Positions 17,414 to 26,326 of a DNA stretch of 64,000 nucleotides are shown here, one piece after another. Under the pieces are notes generated by a model. The model was not told the origin of the DNA. It saw only the letters and a program-made list of their open reading frames with translations, and searched no databases. The stretch covers positions 1-64,000 of the forward strand of contig UREV01000005.1 of NCBI GenBank assembly GCA_900546925.1. The letters are read 5' to 3'. Source of the DNA: an uncultured Bacteroides sp. Lineage in GTDB: Bacteria; Bacteroidota; Bacteroidia; Bacteroidales; UBA932. Positions within the stretch are counted from its first letter, which is position 1. Each line of letters starts with the position of its first letter. Both the position numbers and the translations under genes were made by a program.

Positions 17414-19870
17414 ATGGCATTGGAAAATAATAATATTGACAATAGACCGGCGCTGAGAAACGCGAACGGTGAGGAGGATGGAGATATCCTCAGCCTGACT
17501 GAAATTTGGGCGATGATATGGAACAACAAGTGGTGGTATGTGTTGTCGCTTGTTGTCTGCATCTTTATGGCGGGATTCGTTATTTACAGAACCGCTCCGA
17601 AATATACCAGAACCGCCAAAGTCATCGTGGATGACAGTAACGAGAACTCAGCCATGAAGGAGCTTGCCTCTTTCACCAACGCAATGAGTTTGCGTAGAAA
17701 CAGCGGTGCGAATGTCTACAACGAGATGGAATCATTTACATCTCCTGACATTATGAGCGTGGTTGTGGACCGTCTCGGGCTGGAGGCTTCTTATGTAGAG
17801 AAGCAGTTCCTCAGATCTCGTGAATTGTTCACATCTTCACCTATTGCCTTGGTGCAGACAGGTGATAACCATGCATCCGCATATTCTTTCGAACTTACCA
17901 AGACCGGAGACAGCACCTTCGTCATCAAGAATTTGAGGGTGGCCGGCGAAAAGATGAAGTTTAAGGGGAAGATTAAGGGCTCATTCAGAGAAGAACTTCA
18001 GACTCCTGTAGGAAAGATCAAGATCGTTCCTACTATGCATATAGATAAGTGGCATGATCCTATCGTAGTAAGCTGGGTGAATGCCAAGAGATTGGCGAAG
18101 GCTTATTGCAAGAAGCTCAATGTTTCTCTTTCAGGTAAGGAATCTACCGTTCTGGTACTTTCTCTCGAGGATACGTTCCCAAGAAGGGCTGAAGATATTT
18201 TGAATACCCTCATCGACGTATACAATGAGCAGTGGGTTGCCAACAAGAACAGATCAGCCCGCAACACGACTGCATTCATCAACGACCGTCTTGTTGTTAT
18301 CGAGAATGAACTGGGTGGAGTCGAGGAAAGCCTCAAACAGTATAAGGAAACTCACAAGATTACCGATATCGCTTCTATATCAGAGGCTTATCTTAAAGAG
18401 TCTACCGATTATTCAGCTAAGTCTTTCGAGGTGAACAATCAGCTCGCCATAGCGAAGTTCATTAAGGAATATCTTAAGGATCCGCAGCATGACGGCGCTC
18501 TTATCCCTTCTAATCTCGGACTCGACAGCAAGACTGTAGATTCTCAGATTACTGAGTATAACCAGATGGTACTCACCAGAGACAGGTATATGAGTGACAG
18601 CAGCAGTGATAACCCTCTTGTCGGTGATTTGAACAATTCCATCAGCGCTTTGAAGGTGGCCATTTCCAGATCTATGGATAACCTCATTTCCACATTGCAG
18701 ATGCAGGTGGACAAGATCGAGGCTCAGGAAAATGACATCATGTCGAGAATCGCCAATACTTCAGGTCAGGAACTTCAACTTCTTTCTATCGAGAGACAGC
18801 AGAAGATCAAGCAGGAACTCTATGTGTACTTGCTCCAGAAACGTGAGGAGAATGAAATCGCCAGTCTCGTGAATGTAGGCAACACCCGTATGGTCATGTC
18901 CCCTAATGGAGACGAGAAGCCGGGAGCTCCTAATAAACAGATGATTCTTCTTGTGGCTCTTGTGCTCGGAATGGGTATTCCTTTCGGTGTGTTCTTCTTG
19001 ATAAACCAGTTGGATAACCGAGTTAAGAACCGTTCAGATGTCGCAGGTCTCCAGATACCGTTCCTCGCTGAGATTCCTCAGATCGGACAGGGTGCAGGTC
19101 TGCTCAACAAACTGAGAAAGAACATGCTCAACAGCGCCAATACCCGAATCGTTGTCGAGTCGGGTAACCGAAACGGTATAAACGAGGCGTTCCGTGTACT
19201 TAGGACGAACCTCGATTTCATGACCAATCAGGAACCTGGCAAGTGTCATAAGATTATGGTGACTTCGTTTAACCCTAATGCAGGTAAGACCTTCACTATC
19301 ATGAATATGGCGGCTACTGTCGCATTGAAGGGCTCTAAGGTTCTTCTTCTGGACCTCGACCTTCGTAAGGGTACTCTCGGTAAGGCTATGGAGCATAACA
19401 AGGCAGGTATCTCTGCTTACCTCAACGGTAAATTATCTGATATCATGACTGAGGTTCAGCATATCAAGGATAACCTCGATATGATTTCAGTAGGTTCGCT
19501 TCCTCCGAACCCTGCCGAACTTCTGGATTCTGAGAGATTCAGAAAGATGCTGGAAGAACTTGAGAAACATTACGATTATATATTTATGGATTGCCCTCCG
19601 GTAGACCTTGTCGCCGATACAGCAATTATCGCCAAAGAAGCAGACTTCACTGTTCTTATCATCAGAGCAGGTCTTTTCGACAAACGTGCGCTTCCAGTGG
19701 TCGAAACTATGTATCAGAGCGGTGTCTACAAGCATATGGCACTTATCCTTAACGGTGTCGATACCACTACCAAGTCATATGGACATTACGGCTATGGCTA
19801 CGGTTATGGTTACGGCTACGGATATGGATATGGCTACGGTTACGGCAGCCACGTAGACAAAGACGAATAA
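17414..19870 (+). CDS. Exopolysaccharide BY-kinase / chain-length regulator (Wzc-like)
   Basis: 818 residues. Two membrane helices (about 35-57 and 510-532) flank a long periplasmic Wzz/GNVR region with coiled coil. The cytoplasmic tyrosine kinase has Walker A in NPNAGKTF near 620, Walker A' LLLDLDLRKG near 643, and Walker B FMDCPP near 724. The last 30 or so residues are a run of Gly-Tyr dipeptides ending SHVDKDE, which replaces the usual tyrosine cluster. Autophosphorylation of this tail controls polymer length and export through the preceding Wza-like channel. The phosphatase gene starts 3 bases after the stop, so kinase and phosphatase are made together. Confidence 0.95.
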   Translation: MALENNNIDNRPALRNANGEEDGDILSLTEIWAMIWNNKWWYVLSLVVCIFMAGFVIYRTAPKYTRTAKVIVDDSNENSAMKELASFTNAMSLRRNSGANVYNEMESFTSPDIMSVVVDRLGLEASYVEKQFLRSRELFTSSPIALVQTGDNHASAYSFELTKTGDSTFVIKNLRVAGEKMKFKGKIKGSFREELQTPVGKIKIVPTMHIDKWHDPIVVSWVNAKRLAKAYCKKLNVSLSGKESTVLVLSLEDTFPRRAEDILNTLIDVYNEQWVANKNRSARNTTAFINDRLVVIENELGGVEESLKQYKETHKITDIASISEAYLKESTDYSAKSFEVNNQLAIAKFIKEYLKDPQHDGALIPSNLGLDSKTVDSQITEYNQMVLTRDRYMSDSSSDNPLVGDLNNSISALKVAISRSMDNLISTLQMQVDKIEAQENDIMSRIANTSGQELQLLSIERQQKIKQELYVYLLQKREENEIASLVNVGNTRMVMSPNGDEKPGAPNKQMILLVALVLGMGIPFGVFFLINQLDNRVKNRSDVAGLQIPFLAEIPQIGQGAGLLNKLRKNMLNSANTRIVVESGNRNGINEAFRVLRTNLDFMTNQEPGKCHKIMVTSFNPNAGKTFTIMNMAATVALKGSKVLLLDLDLRKGTLGKAMEHNKAGISAYLNGKLSDIMTEVQHIKDNLDMISVGSLPPNPAELLDSERFRKMLEELEKHYDYIFMDCPPVDLVADTAIIAKEADFTVLIIRAGLFDKRALPVVETMYQSGVYKHMALILNGVDTTTKSYGHYGYGYGYGYGYGYGYGYGYGSHVDKDE
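19779..19845 (+). repeat. Gly-Tyr codon repeat in kinase tail
   Basis: Alternating GGN and TAY codons give at least ten consecutive Gly-Tyr dipeptides. Codons vary between copies (GGC/GGT/GGA with TAT/TAC), so this is not a recent pure-unit expansion, but the near-repetition could still vary in length by slippage. Confidence 0.8.
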
Positions 19871-19873
19871 ACA

Positions 19874-20584
19874 ATGTTCGGTTTTTTTAACAGCAGGAAA
19901 AGTCTCGCGGAAAGCGGACTGTTGAAGGGTTCGACAGATAATCATTCACATATATTATATGGTGTGGATGACGGCGTGAAAACACTGGAAGAGTCGTTGC
20001 AGATTCTCTCCTTTATGGAAACGTCAGGGGTGAAGCATATTTGGCTTACACCGCACGTCATGGAGGATGTGCCGAACACTACAGAATTCCTGAGAACGAG
20101 ATTCGAGGAGCTCAAGTCAGCCTATCATGGCGGACTTGAGTTGTCTCTTGCTTCGGAGAACATGATAGACAGCCTTTTTATGGAGAGGCTAAAGAACAAG
20201 GATTTTCTGCTCCATGAAGGAAATAGACTCTTGGTGGAGACGTCCACCTGGTCTGGCCCTATGGACTTGTGGGATATCCTGGACGATGTGATTTTGGCAG
20301 GATACACTCCTGTGCTTGCTCATCCGGAGCGTTATCGTTATATGACTCAAGCAGATTATGACAAACTGAGAGACATGGGTGTTCTTTTGCAGCTTAACTT
20401 GCCGTCCATTCTCGGAGTTTATGGCGAGGAAGTGGCTCATAAGGCAGAAATTCTTCTCGAGAAGGGAATGTATTGCATGACCGGTTCTGACTGCCATCGC
20501 GCAAGAGCTTTGGAAGGACAGACCACGTGCAAGATATTGTCCAAGAACACAATCGCCCGTTTGTCGCAGATCATGTGTAAATAA
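19874..20584 (+). CDS. PHP-type tyrosine phosphatase (CpsB/YwqE-like)
   Basis: 236 residues of the PHP phosphoesterase family that removes phosphate from BY-kinase tails. Metal-binding residues are in DNHSHILYGVDDG (His24, His26), WLTPHV, LAHPERY and TGSDCHR. The start at 19874 is 3 bases after the kinase stop. The kinase/phosphatase pair sets the phosphorylation cycle controlling polymer assembly. It is cytoplasmic; no signal or membrane helix is visible. Confidence 0.92.
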   Translation: MFGFFNSRKSLAESGLLKGSTDNHSHILYGVDDGVKTLEESLQILSFMETSGVKHIWLTPHVMEDVPNTTEFLRTRFEELKSAYHGGLELSLASENMIDSLFMERLKNKDFLLHEGNRLLVETSTWSGPMDLWDILDDVILAGYTPVLAHPERYRYMTQADYDKLRDMGVLLQLNLPSILGVYGEEVAHKAEILLEKGMYCMTGSDCHRARALEGQTTCKILSKNTIARLSQIMCK

Positions 20585-20592
20585 CCCATATT

Positions 20593-22407
20593 ATGCAGGC
20601 TATTATTCTGGCAGCAGGAATGGGCAGGCGCTTAGGTGAGCTTACCCGTAACAACACCAAGTGTATGTTGGAGGTCAATGGCGTAAGACTTATTGACCGC
20701 TATTTGCATATCCTGTCCAGTTGTCATCTGAGCAGGGTGATAATCGTTGTCGGATATGAAGCCCGGAATCTTATAGATTATATCGGGCATCGATATGATG
20801 ATGTCCTAAAAATAGAGTATATACATAACGATATCTACGACAAGACCAACAACATATACTCATTGGCATTGGCCAAGACCCAAATGTGCGAGGACGATAC
20901 GATCCTGCTGGAGTCAGACCTGATTTTCGAAGAGAGGATTCTCGACTTGCTGCTGGCTCATCCTGACCCGAATCTGGCATTGGTCGCGAAGTACGAGAGT
21001 TGGATGGACGGGACGATGGTGAGCATCGACGAGGATCGTAGAATCGTGAATTTCATACCGAAAGAGGCTTTCAGCTACGAGGATTCTGACAAGTACTACA
21101 AGACGGTGAACATCTACAAGTTCAGCAAAGAGTTTTGCAGGGACAAATATGTGCCGTTCTTGGAGGCGTACAGCAAGGTGATGGGGAACAATGAGTACTA
21201 TGAGCAGGTTCTCAGGGTGCTTATCTATCTCCATGATTCTACGCTGAAGGCATTGCCTATTTCTGATGAGAAGTGGTATGAAATCGATGATGTGCAGGAT
21301 TTGGACATCGCGTCCACGCTTTTTTCTGCTGACGAGGTGAAGTATCATGAATATCACAAGCGTTACGGCGGCTATTGGCGTTTCCCTAAGTTGTTGGATT
21401 ACTGTTACTTGGTAAATCCGTTCTTCCCGAACAAGAGAATGAAGGACGAGTTGCGGGCAAATTTCGATGTGCTCCTTCAGGAGTATCCGTCAGGAATGGC
21501 CGTGAATTCTCTTCTTGCGGGTAAGTATTTCGGTATCCGTCAGGAGTTTGTCGTTGTGGGCAACGGTGCTGCGGAGCTGATTAAAGTCGTGATGGAAAGC
21601 CATGCGGGCGAGAAAGTCGGTGTGATTTTCCCGACATTCGATGAGTATCCCAACAGGTTGTCTGACAGTCAGATAGTTCCTTACGTCTGCGATAATGAGG
21701 ACTTCAGTTATACGGCGGATGACCTGATGACGTTCTTCGCCGACAAGAATATTTCGCTGCTTCTGCTCATTAATCCTGACAACCCTTCCGGTCACTTCAT
21801 GGCTAAAGCTGACGTCCTGAGACTGGCTAAGTGGTGTGAGAAGAGGGGAGTGAACCTGCTTTTGGATGAAAGCTTCGTGGATTTCGCCGATGTGACCGTG
21901 GACAACAGTTTGTTGCACAACGATATACTGGAGAGTTATCCTCATCTGATGGTCATGAAGAGCATATCCAAGTCTTATGGTGTGCCGGGCCTGCGTCTCG
22001 GAGTCTTCGCATCTTCCGACAAGGCTCTCATAGCGAGGATACGAAAGGAGGTAAGTATCTGGAACATAAACTCTTTTGCGGAGTTCTATCTTCAGATTTA
22101 CGGCAAATATGAGAACGATTATAAACGCGCATGTGAGAAGTTCATCGCTGAGAGAGAGACGTTTTACGAGGAGTTGAAATCCATTCCGTATCTCCGTGTT
22201 TTCCCGTCCAAGGCGAACTATTTCATGTGTGAAGTCATTGACAAATACACTTCTGCGGAGCTGACTCAGCGCCTGATCGACAATGATGTGCTGATAAGCA
22301 ATTGCGGCCTGAAGCGAAATATGTCCGGCCGTCAGCTGATCCGGCTTGCCGTGCGCAGCCGTGAGGACAATTCGCGTCTTGTAAATATCCTGAAGGCATT
22401 GGCATGA
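20593..22407 (+). CDS. Nucleotidyltransferase-aminotransferase fusion
   Basis: 604 residues with two domains. Residues 1 to about 240 are a sugar-phosphate/phosphocholine-type nucleotidyltransferase (IILAAGMGRRLGELTRNNTK, then ESDLIFEERIL with the metal-binding Asp). Residues from about 260 are a fold-type I PLP aminotransferase (GNGAAELIK, INPDNPSGHF, LLDESFVDF, and the PLP Lys near 461 in SISKSYGVPGLRLG). This layout matches PntC-type enzymes, which make 2-aminoethylphosphonate and activate it with CTP, and LicC-like cytidylyltransferases. No PEP mutase is present here, so phosphonate chemistry is only one option; phosphoethanolamine-like or amino-alcohol groups are others. It overlaps the next gene by 4 bases. 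Confidence 0.85.
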   Translation: MQAIILAAGMGRRLGELTRNNTKCMLEVNGVRLIDRYLHILSSCHLSRVIIVVGYEARNLIDYIGHRYDDVLKIEYIHNDIYDKTNNIYSLALAKTQMCEDDTILLESDLIFEERILDLLLAHPDPNLALVAKYESWMDGTMVSIDEDRRIVNFIPKEAFSYEDSDKYYKTVNIYKFSKEFCRDKYVPFLEAYSKVMGNNEYYEQVLRVLIYLHDSTLKALPISDEKWYEIDDVQDLDIASTLFSADEVKYHEYHKRYGGYWRFPKLLDYCYLVNPFFPNKRMKDELRANFDVLLQEYPSGMAVNSLLAGKYFGIRQEFVVVGNGAAELIKVVMESHAGEKVGVIFPTFDEYPNRLSDSQIVPYVCDNEDFSYTADDLMTFFADKNISLLLLINPDNPSGHFMAKADVLRLAKWCEKRGVNLLLDESFVDFADVTVDNSLLHNDILESYPHLMVMKSISKSYGVPGLRLGVFASSDKALIARIRKEVSIWNINSFAEFYLQIYGKYENDYKRACEKFIAERETFYEELKSIPYLRVFPSKANYFMCEVIDKYTSAELTQRLIDNDVLISNCGLKRNMSGRQLIRLAVRSREDNSRLVNILKALA

Positions 22408-23417
22408 AAAAAATTTGCATCTGTGGAGGCGGCGCGCTCGGACACGTGGCTGCCGGGTACATTGCGGCCCGCTCGAAAGCGGAAGTCCGCGTCCTGACGA
22501 ACCATCCGGAACGCTGGAGTCGCTCCATCTCCGTCCATACCCCAGAAGGAGAATCCCTAATAGGTTCTTTGTCAATGATTTCGTCTTCTGCAAAGGACGT
22601 GGTCACAGGCGCGGATGTGCTGTTGTTCTGCCTTCCGGGATTCTTGATCAAAGAGGAACTGGAGAAGGTAAAGCCGTATCTTGGCACTAATGCTTATGTC
22701 GGAACGGTATTCTCTTCTACAGGGTTTTTCTTCGAGGCGTTGAAAATCTTGTCTCCGGAGCAGCCTTTGTGGGGGTTCCAGAGAGTGCCGTTCATTTCAC
22801 GAGTCGTGGAATATGGCCATTTCGCGAATCTGTTAGGCTACAAGTCAGGGTTCAATATCGCCGTTGAGCATGTTTCGGATGAGGAGAAGTCGCAATTTGC
22901 TGATTGGGTAGCAGATGCGTTCGGCAGACCGGTTCATTTGCTGCGTAATTATCTGGAGGCTAGTCTTACGAACAGTAATCCGATTCTACATACTTCGAGA
23001 CTCTATACTTTGTTCTCCGATTGGTACGAGGGTGTGCGGTATCCTTCGCAATTCGCTTTCTATGATACATGGGATGTGGCTTCTGCCCAGAGGCTTATCA
23101 GGATGGACAAGGAGTTTTTCGATCTTCTGGATGTGCTGCCTGTAACCAAGGGGTATTTGCCGACGATTTTGGATTATTATGAAAGCCATGATGCTGAGTC
23201 ATTGGCAGTCAAGTTGTCCTCTATCAATGCTTTCCATGGGTTGCTGGCTCCTATGAAAGCCGTGGACGGAGGATGGATTCCGGATTTTTCTAGCCGTTAT
23301 TTCTCCGAAGATTTTCCTTATGGCCTGCGCTATATCCATGAATTGGGTGTAGAGCATGGCGTGGATATGCCGGAGATTTCTAAAGTCCTTTCATGGGGCT
23401 TGTCTAAAACGAGATAA
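22404..23417 (+). CDS. Opine dehydrogenase-like NAD(P)-dependent enzyme
   Basis: 337 residues. The N-terminus is a Rossmann fold with CGGGALGH in place of GxGxxG, followed by the pattern of the octopine/nopaline dehydrogenase family; the segment TNSNPILHTSRLYTLF fits its C-terminal helical catalytic domain, with His in the NPILH position. Such enzymes join an alpha-keto acid to an amine and reduce the imine to an N-carboxyalkyl amine. Its ATGA overlap with the upstream fusion gene suggests it acts on the same product, perhaps adding a carboxyethyl group to the aminated headgroup of the polysaccharide. The substrate is inference. Confidence 0.75.
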   Translation: MKKICICGGGALGHVAAGYIAARSKAEVRVLTNHPERWSRSISVHTPEGESLIGSLSMISSSAKDVVTGADVLLFCLPGFLIKEELEKVKPYLGTNAYVGTVFSSTGFFFEALKILSPEQPLWGFQRVPFISRVVEYGHFANLLGYKSGFNIAVEHVSDEEKSQFADWVADAFGRPVHLLRNYLEASLTNSNPILHTSRLYTLFSDWYEGVRYPSQFAFYDTWDVASAQRLIRMDKEFFDLLDVLPVTKGYLPTILDYYESHDAESLAVKLSSINAFHGLLAPMKAVDGGWIPDFSSRYFSEDFPYGLRYIHELGVEHGVDMPEISKVLSWGLSKTR

Positions 23418-23437
23418 CTTTTTTTTACTTATTTATT

Positions 23438-23899
23438 ATGGATATAAAATATATGCAGTTGGCCATCGAAGAGGCCAGAACAGGAATTCAAAATGATCAT
23501 GGCGGACCTTTCGGTTCCGTAATCGTGAAAGATGGCGAAGTTATCTCTACCGGACATAATATGGTGCTTCTCAACAACGACCCTACAGCTCACGGAGAGA
23601 TTTCCGCTATCCGTGCGGCAGGACGCAAATTAGGCACATTTGACTTGTCCGGATGTACTATCTATACTACAGGCGAACCGTGTCATATGTGCCTTTGCGC
23701 TTGTATGTGGGCCAACATTGACAAAATCTATTACGGATGTACGATTGAAGACAATGGGCTCATCGGTTTTCGTGATGATAAGTTCGACAAGATTTTCGGT
23801 GGTCGCGACAAGCTCGGCGACTATATGACCGAGCTTGGGCGACAGGCTTGTCTGGATCTCTTCAGCGAGTATCGTTCACTTAGACGCAGAACGTACTAA
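23438..23899 (+). CDS. Nucleoside/guanine deaminase family protein
   Basis: 153 residues of the cytidine-deaminase fold. Zinc site: His52-Ala/Gly-Glu54 (AHGE) and the PCHMC pair Cys82/Cys85; N-terminal GGPFGSVIVKDGEVI and length resemble bacterial guanine deaminase (GuaD). HGE and PCHMC replace the more usual HAE and PCPMC, so the substrate may differ from guanine. It lies 20 bases after the opine dehydrogenase-like gene and ends the operon; whether it belongs functionally to polysaccharide synthesis is unclear. Confidence 0.85.
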   Translation: MDIKYMQLAIEEARTGIQNDHGGPFGSVIVKDGEVISTGHNMVLLNNDPTAHGEISAIRAAGRKLGTFDLSGCTIYTTGEPCHMCLCACMWANIDKIYYGCTIEDNGLIGFRDDKFDKIFGGRDKLGDYMTELGRQACLDLFSEYRSLRRRTY

Positions 23900-23938
23900 C
23901 CCCAAGTTTCGCAAGTTGTCAAACTTGAGCTACTAAGA

Positions 23939-26317
23939 TTACGGCTTCCACATGTAGACGCCATCCCAGTAGTCCTTGAATTCTATGGTCTTGACGGTCT
24001 TCTTCGAGGTGAATACATGTTTTCTTACAGGGGTAAACCATTCGGCTTTCACATATACTGTTTTGCCGGTATATCTGTCCACGATAGGGAGGAATTCCCA
24101 CATGCCGCCGATGCGCGGACCTGTAACCCACACTCTTTCACCCGGAGCGTAAGTCTGGAATGTCGAATAGCCGTCGTCTGGTCCTGTGTATACGTTACCG
24201 CTAATGTTGCGTCCGATTCCTTCTCCCCATGCTCGTTCCTGATACCAGCCGAGCTGATGCGCATGTGTGCATTTTTCTGCCACGTCGATAGCTTGTTCGA
24301 TAGAGCAGATTTCCTTAGGGCAGATGGTTGAGGATGTTTTGCCTTTAATCAGTCCCAGTGCTTCCATGAAACTCATGGCCTCTTCAGCACTTGGGCTGAT
24401 TTCTTTTTTGTCGGTATATTTGTCCAGTCCATTATCGAATTCGGTGTAGGCGTAGACCCCCTGATTCTCGACGTAACGCAATGCCTTGTAGAGGATTACA
24501 GCCACATCCTGACGGGTGGCCTTGTCGCTGTCCGAAGCCGATGGCGAAGGGATTTCGTTGATTCCGAGTGCAGCGCATTTCGCCACGAACTTGTCGCCTG
24601 ACTGTTTCTTGCCGAGCTTGATTTCGCGGTCGAGAAGTTCCTCCACCAGGCGTACCGCGAGGGATTTTATCTGGATCAATGTCGCTTGTACGGTGTAGTC
24701 TTTTCCGAGTACTTCGTCATCCAAAAGATCGTCGCACAAAGCGAAGTTTACCGAACTCTGGAAAGCAGTGCTCATCTTGGCGTCTGACTTGTATGGAAGG
24801 ATGAACGTTCCCGGTTGCGTTGTAGTGGTAAGTCTTGCCTTAGTTTCGAAATCTTCTGCCTGTTCGGCCATGGCCTTCCTGAAGTCTTCATAGTTCATTT
24901 CAGTTCCGGTCGCTTTCCATGCAACTTTTGTAAAGTGCTTCTGTTCATATCCTTCTGACATGCCGCACCAGATGCAGCTGTACCACCATACGTGCTGTCC
25001 GGCCGAGTTTTTGCCTATATATGCCTGGTCATTGGCCAAAGGCTGTTCGAATATGTGCAGCGGATAATCGAAGTCGCTATATTTTATCTCGAAGGTATGA
25101 GCAGGGTTATGCTCGCATTTTCCGCAGTATTTGCATGAATAATAGTACGACGTGAAATTCTTACATGAATAATCCTTGTAAATGTTGTCCGGGGAAGCTA
25201 CTTTTTTCGTGAAGACATGATGCGTGCAGAAAGGTTTTGCGGCATCGGCTCCGGCTTTCTGAGCAGAGAATACGTCACCCTGATATGTCTTTATCGTGAA
25301 CAATATAGGGTATGACCAAGTTGTCCAGGAAACCATTTTCATTACATTGTCTGCTTCCGATTCCGGAATGAATATCGTTGCCCTTTTATTCTGGCACAGG
25401 TAGCTGTGATACGGATGGTAGATACTTGTTGAAAAATCCCTGTCACCCTGATAGATATTACAGATGGTCCTGATGAACTTCTGGACGTCCACTTTCTGGC
25501 TCAGCCATATTTCGCGGATGTTGTAAGTTCCTTGTATGGAGTTGTTTACATCACCTGCTACGCAATCTTGGATGAATTCACTGTCAGTATCTACTATTAT
25601 CCTGGTCACGCGCATGGTATTCTGTCCCTTGAATTCTCCCGGGTCATTGGCATAGAATCGCGGATCGTACGAATCGTTGATGACAATCAGAGGCCAAGGA
25701 TTTATATCAGGGCTGAGAGCATTGGCCTCATCGATGGAGTAGGCCTTGCGGGATCTGCGGTAAGAGTCTTTGTTCAGTTCATAATCTGATTTCATGTTCA
25801 GCGCGGCTTCTCTGTCAGATCCGGCTCCGCCTTCTCCTACGAAAACCCTCGTCTCTATATCTATGAAATATGGGGCGCTTGGCTTCACTTTCGCCTCTTT
25901 TCCATTTACGGTAATCTTAATCCTGCTGCCGTCGATACCATAGTCATTATTCTTGAAATAATAATCTGTCTGGTATTTTCCGCTCGGATTTATCATCACC
26001 TTGAATACGGCTTTATACTCGAATCCGCTCTTGAACAGCATCTCGCCGCTGTCTTTCTCCACGAAATCGCCGATATAATCCGCTTCCATAAGCTGGATAT
26101 CTCCGGTAGGAGCAAGGTCGCCATATTCGGTGGTCGCCGAAGTCGGCTGCACCTCACGCGCGTCAAAAAGGTCCGTTCCCGGTTTCGGGACAGGAATGAC
26201 CAGGTCAATGCTTTTGATTTTCGGTTTGTCTTGGGCCAATGCCGTCAGTGGCAGCGATAGAGCCGCCACTGTCAACATCATTTTAAGCCCATATTTTACT
26301 AAGCTTTTAGTTCTCAT
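23939..26317 (-). CDS. Secreted multidomain protein with Cys-pair repeats and SH3-like tail
   Basis: 792 residues, signal peptide ending LTALAQ near residue 29. I do not recognise a named family. Visible parts: an N-terminal beta-rich region, then a His/Cys-rich region (CTHHVFTKK, YYYSCKYCGKC, WWYSCIWCGMS) like the short zinc-ribbon-type repeats of secreted gut proteins. Two segments (ATRQDVAVILYKALRYVE and SAEEAMSFMEALGLIKG) have the spacing of S-layer homology motifs, though weak. The tail (YAPGERVWVTGPRIGGMWEF) looks like a bacterial SH3 or cell-wall-targeting fold. Its start is 9 bases after the LRR gene's stop, so the two form one transcription unit. Confidence 0.7.
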   Translation of the reverse strand: MRTKSLVKYGLKMMLTVAALSLPLTALAQDKPKIKSIDLVIPVPKPGTDLFDAREVQPTSATTEYGDLAPTGDIQLMEADYIGDFVEKDSGEMLFKSGFEYKAVFKVMINPSGKYQTDYYFKNNDYGIDGSRIKITVNGKEAKVKPSAPYFIDIETRVFVGEGGAGSDREAALNMKSDYELNKDSYRRSRKAYSIDEANALSPDINPWPLIVINDSYDPRFYANDPGEFKGQNTMRVTRIIVDTDSEFIQDCVAGDVNNSIQGTYNIREIWLSQKVDVQKFIRTICNIYQGDRDFSTSIYHPYHSYLCQNKRATIFIPESEADNVMKMVSWTTWSYPILFTIKTYQGDVFSAQKAGADAAKPFCTHHVFTKKVASPDNIYKDYSCKNFTSYYYSCKYCGKCEHNPAHTFEIKYSDFDYPLHIFEQPLANDQAYIGKNSAGQHVWWYSCIWCGMSEGYEQKHFTKVAWKATGTEMNYEDFRKAMAEQAEDFETKARLTTTTQPGTFILPYKSDAKMSTAFQSSVNFALCDDLLDDEVLGKDYTVQATLIQIKSLAVRLVEELLDREIKLGKKQSGDKFVAKCAALGINEIPSPSASDSDKATRQDVAVILYKALRYVENQGVYAYTEFDNGLDKYTDKKEISPSAEEAMSFMEALGLIKGKTSSTICPKEICSIEQAIDVAEKCTHAHQLGWYQERAWGEGIGRNISGNVYTGPDDGYSTFQTYAPGERVWVTGPRIGGMWEFLPIVDRYTGKTVYVKAEWFTPVRKHVFTSKKTVKTIEFKDYWDGVYMWKP

Positions 26318-26326
26318 GGGTGGTTT

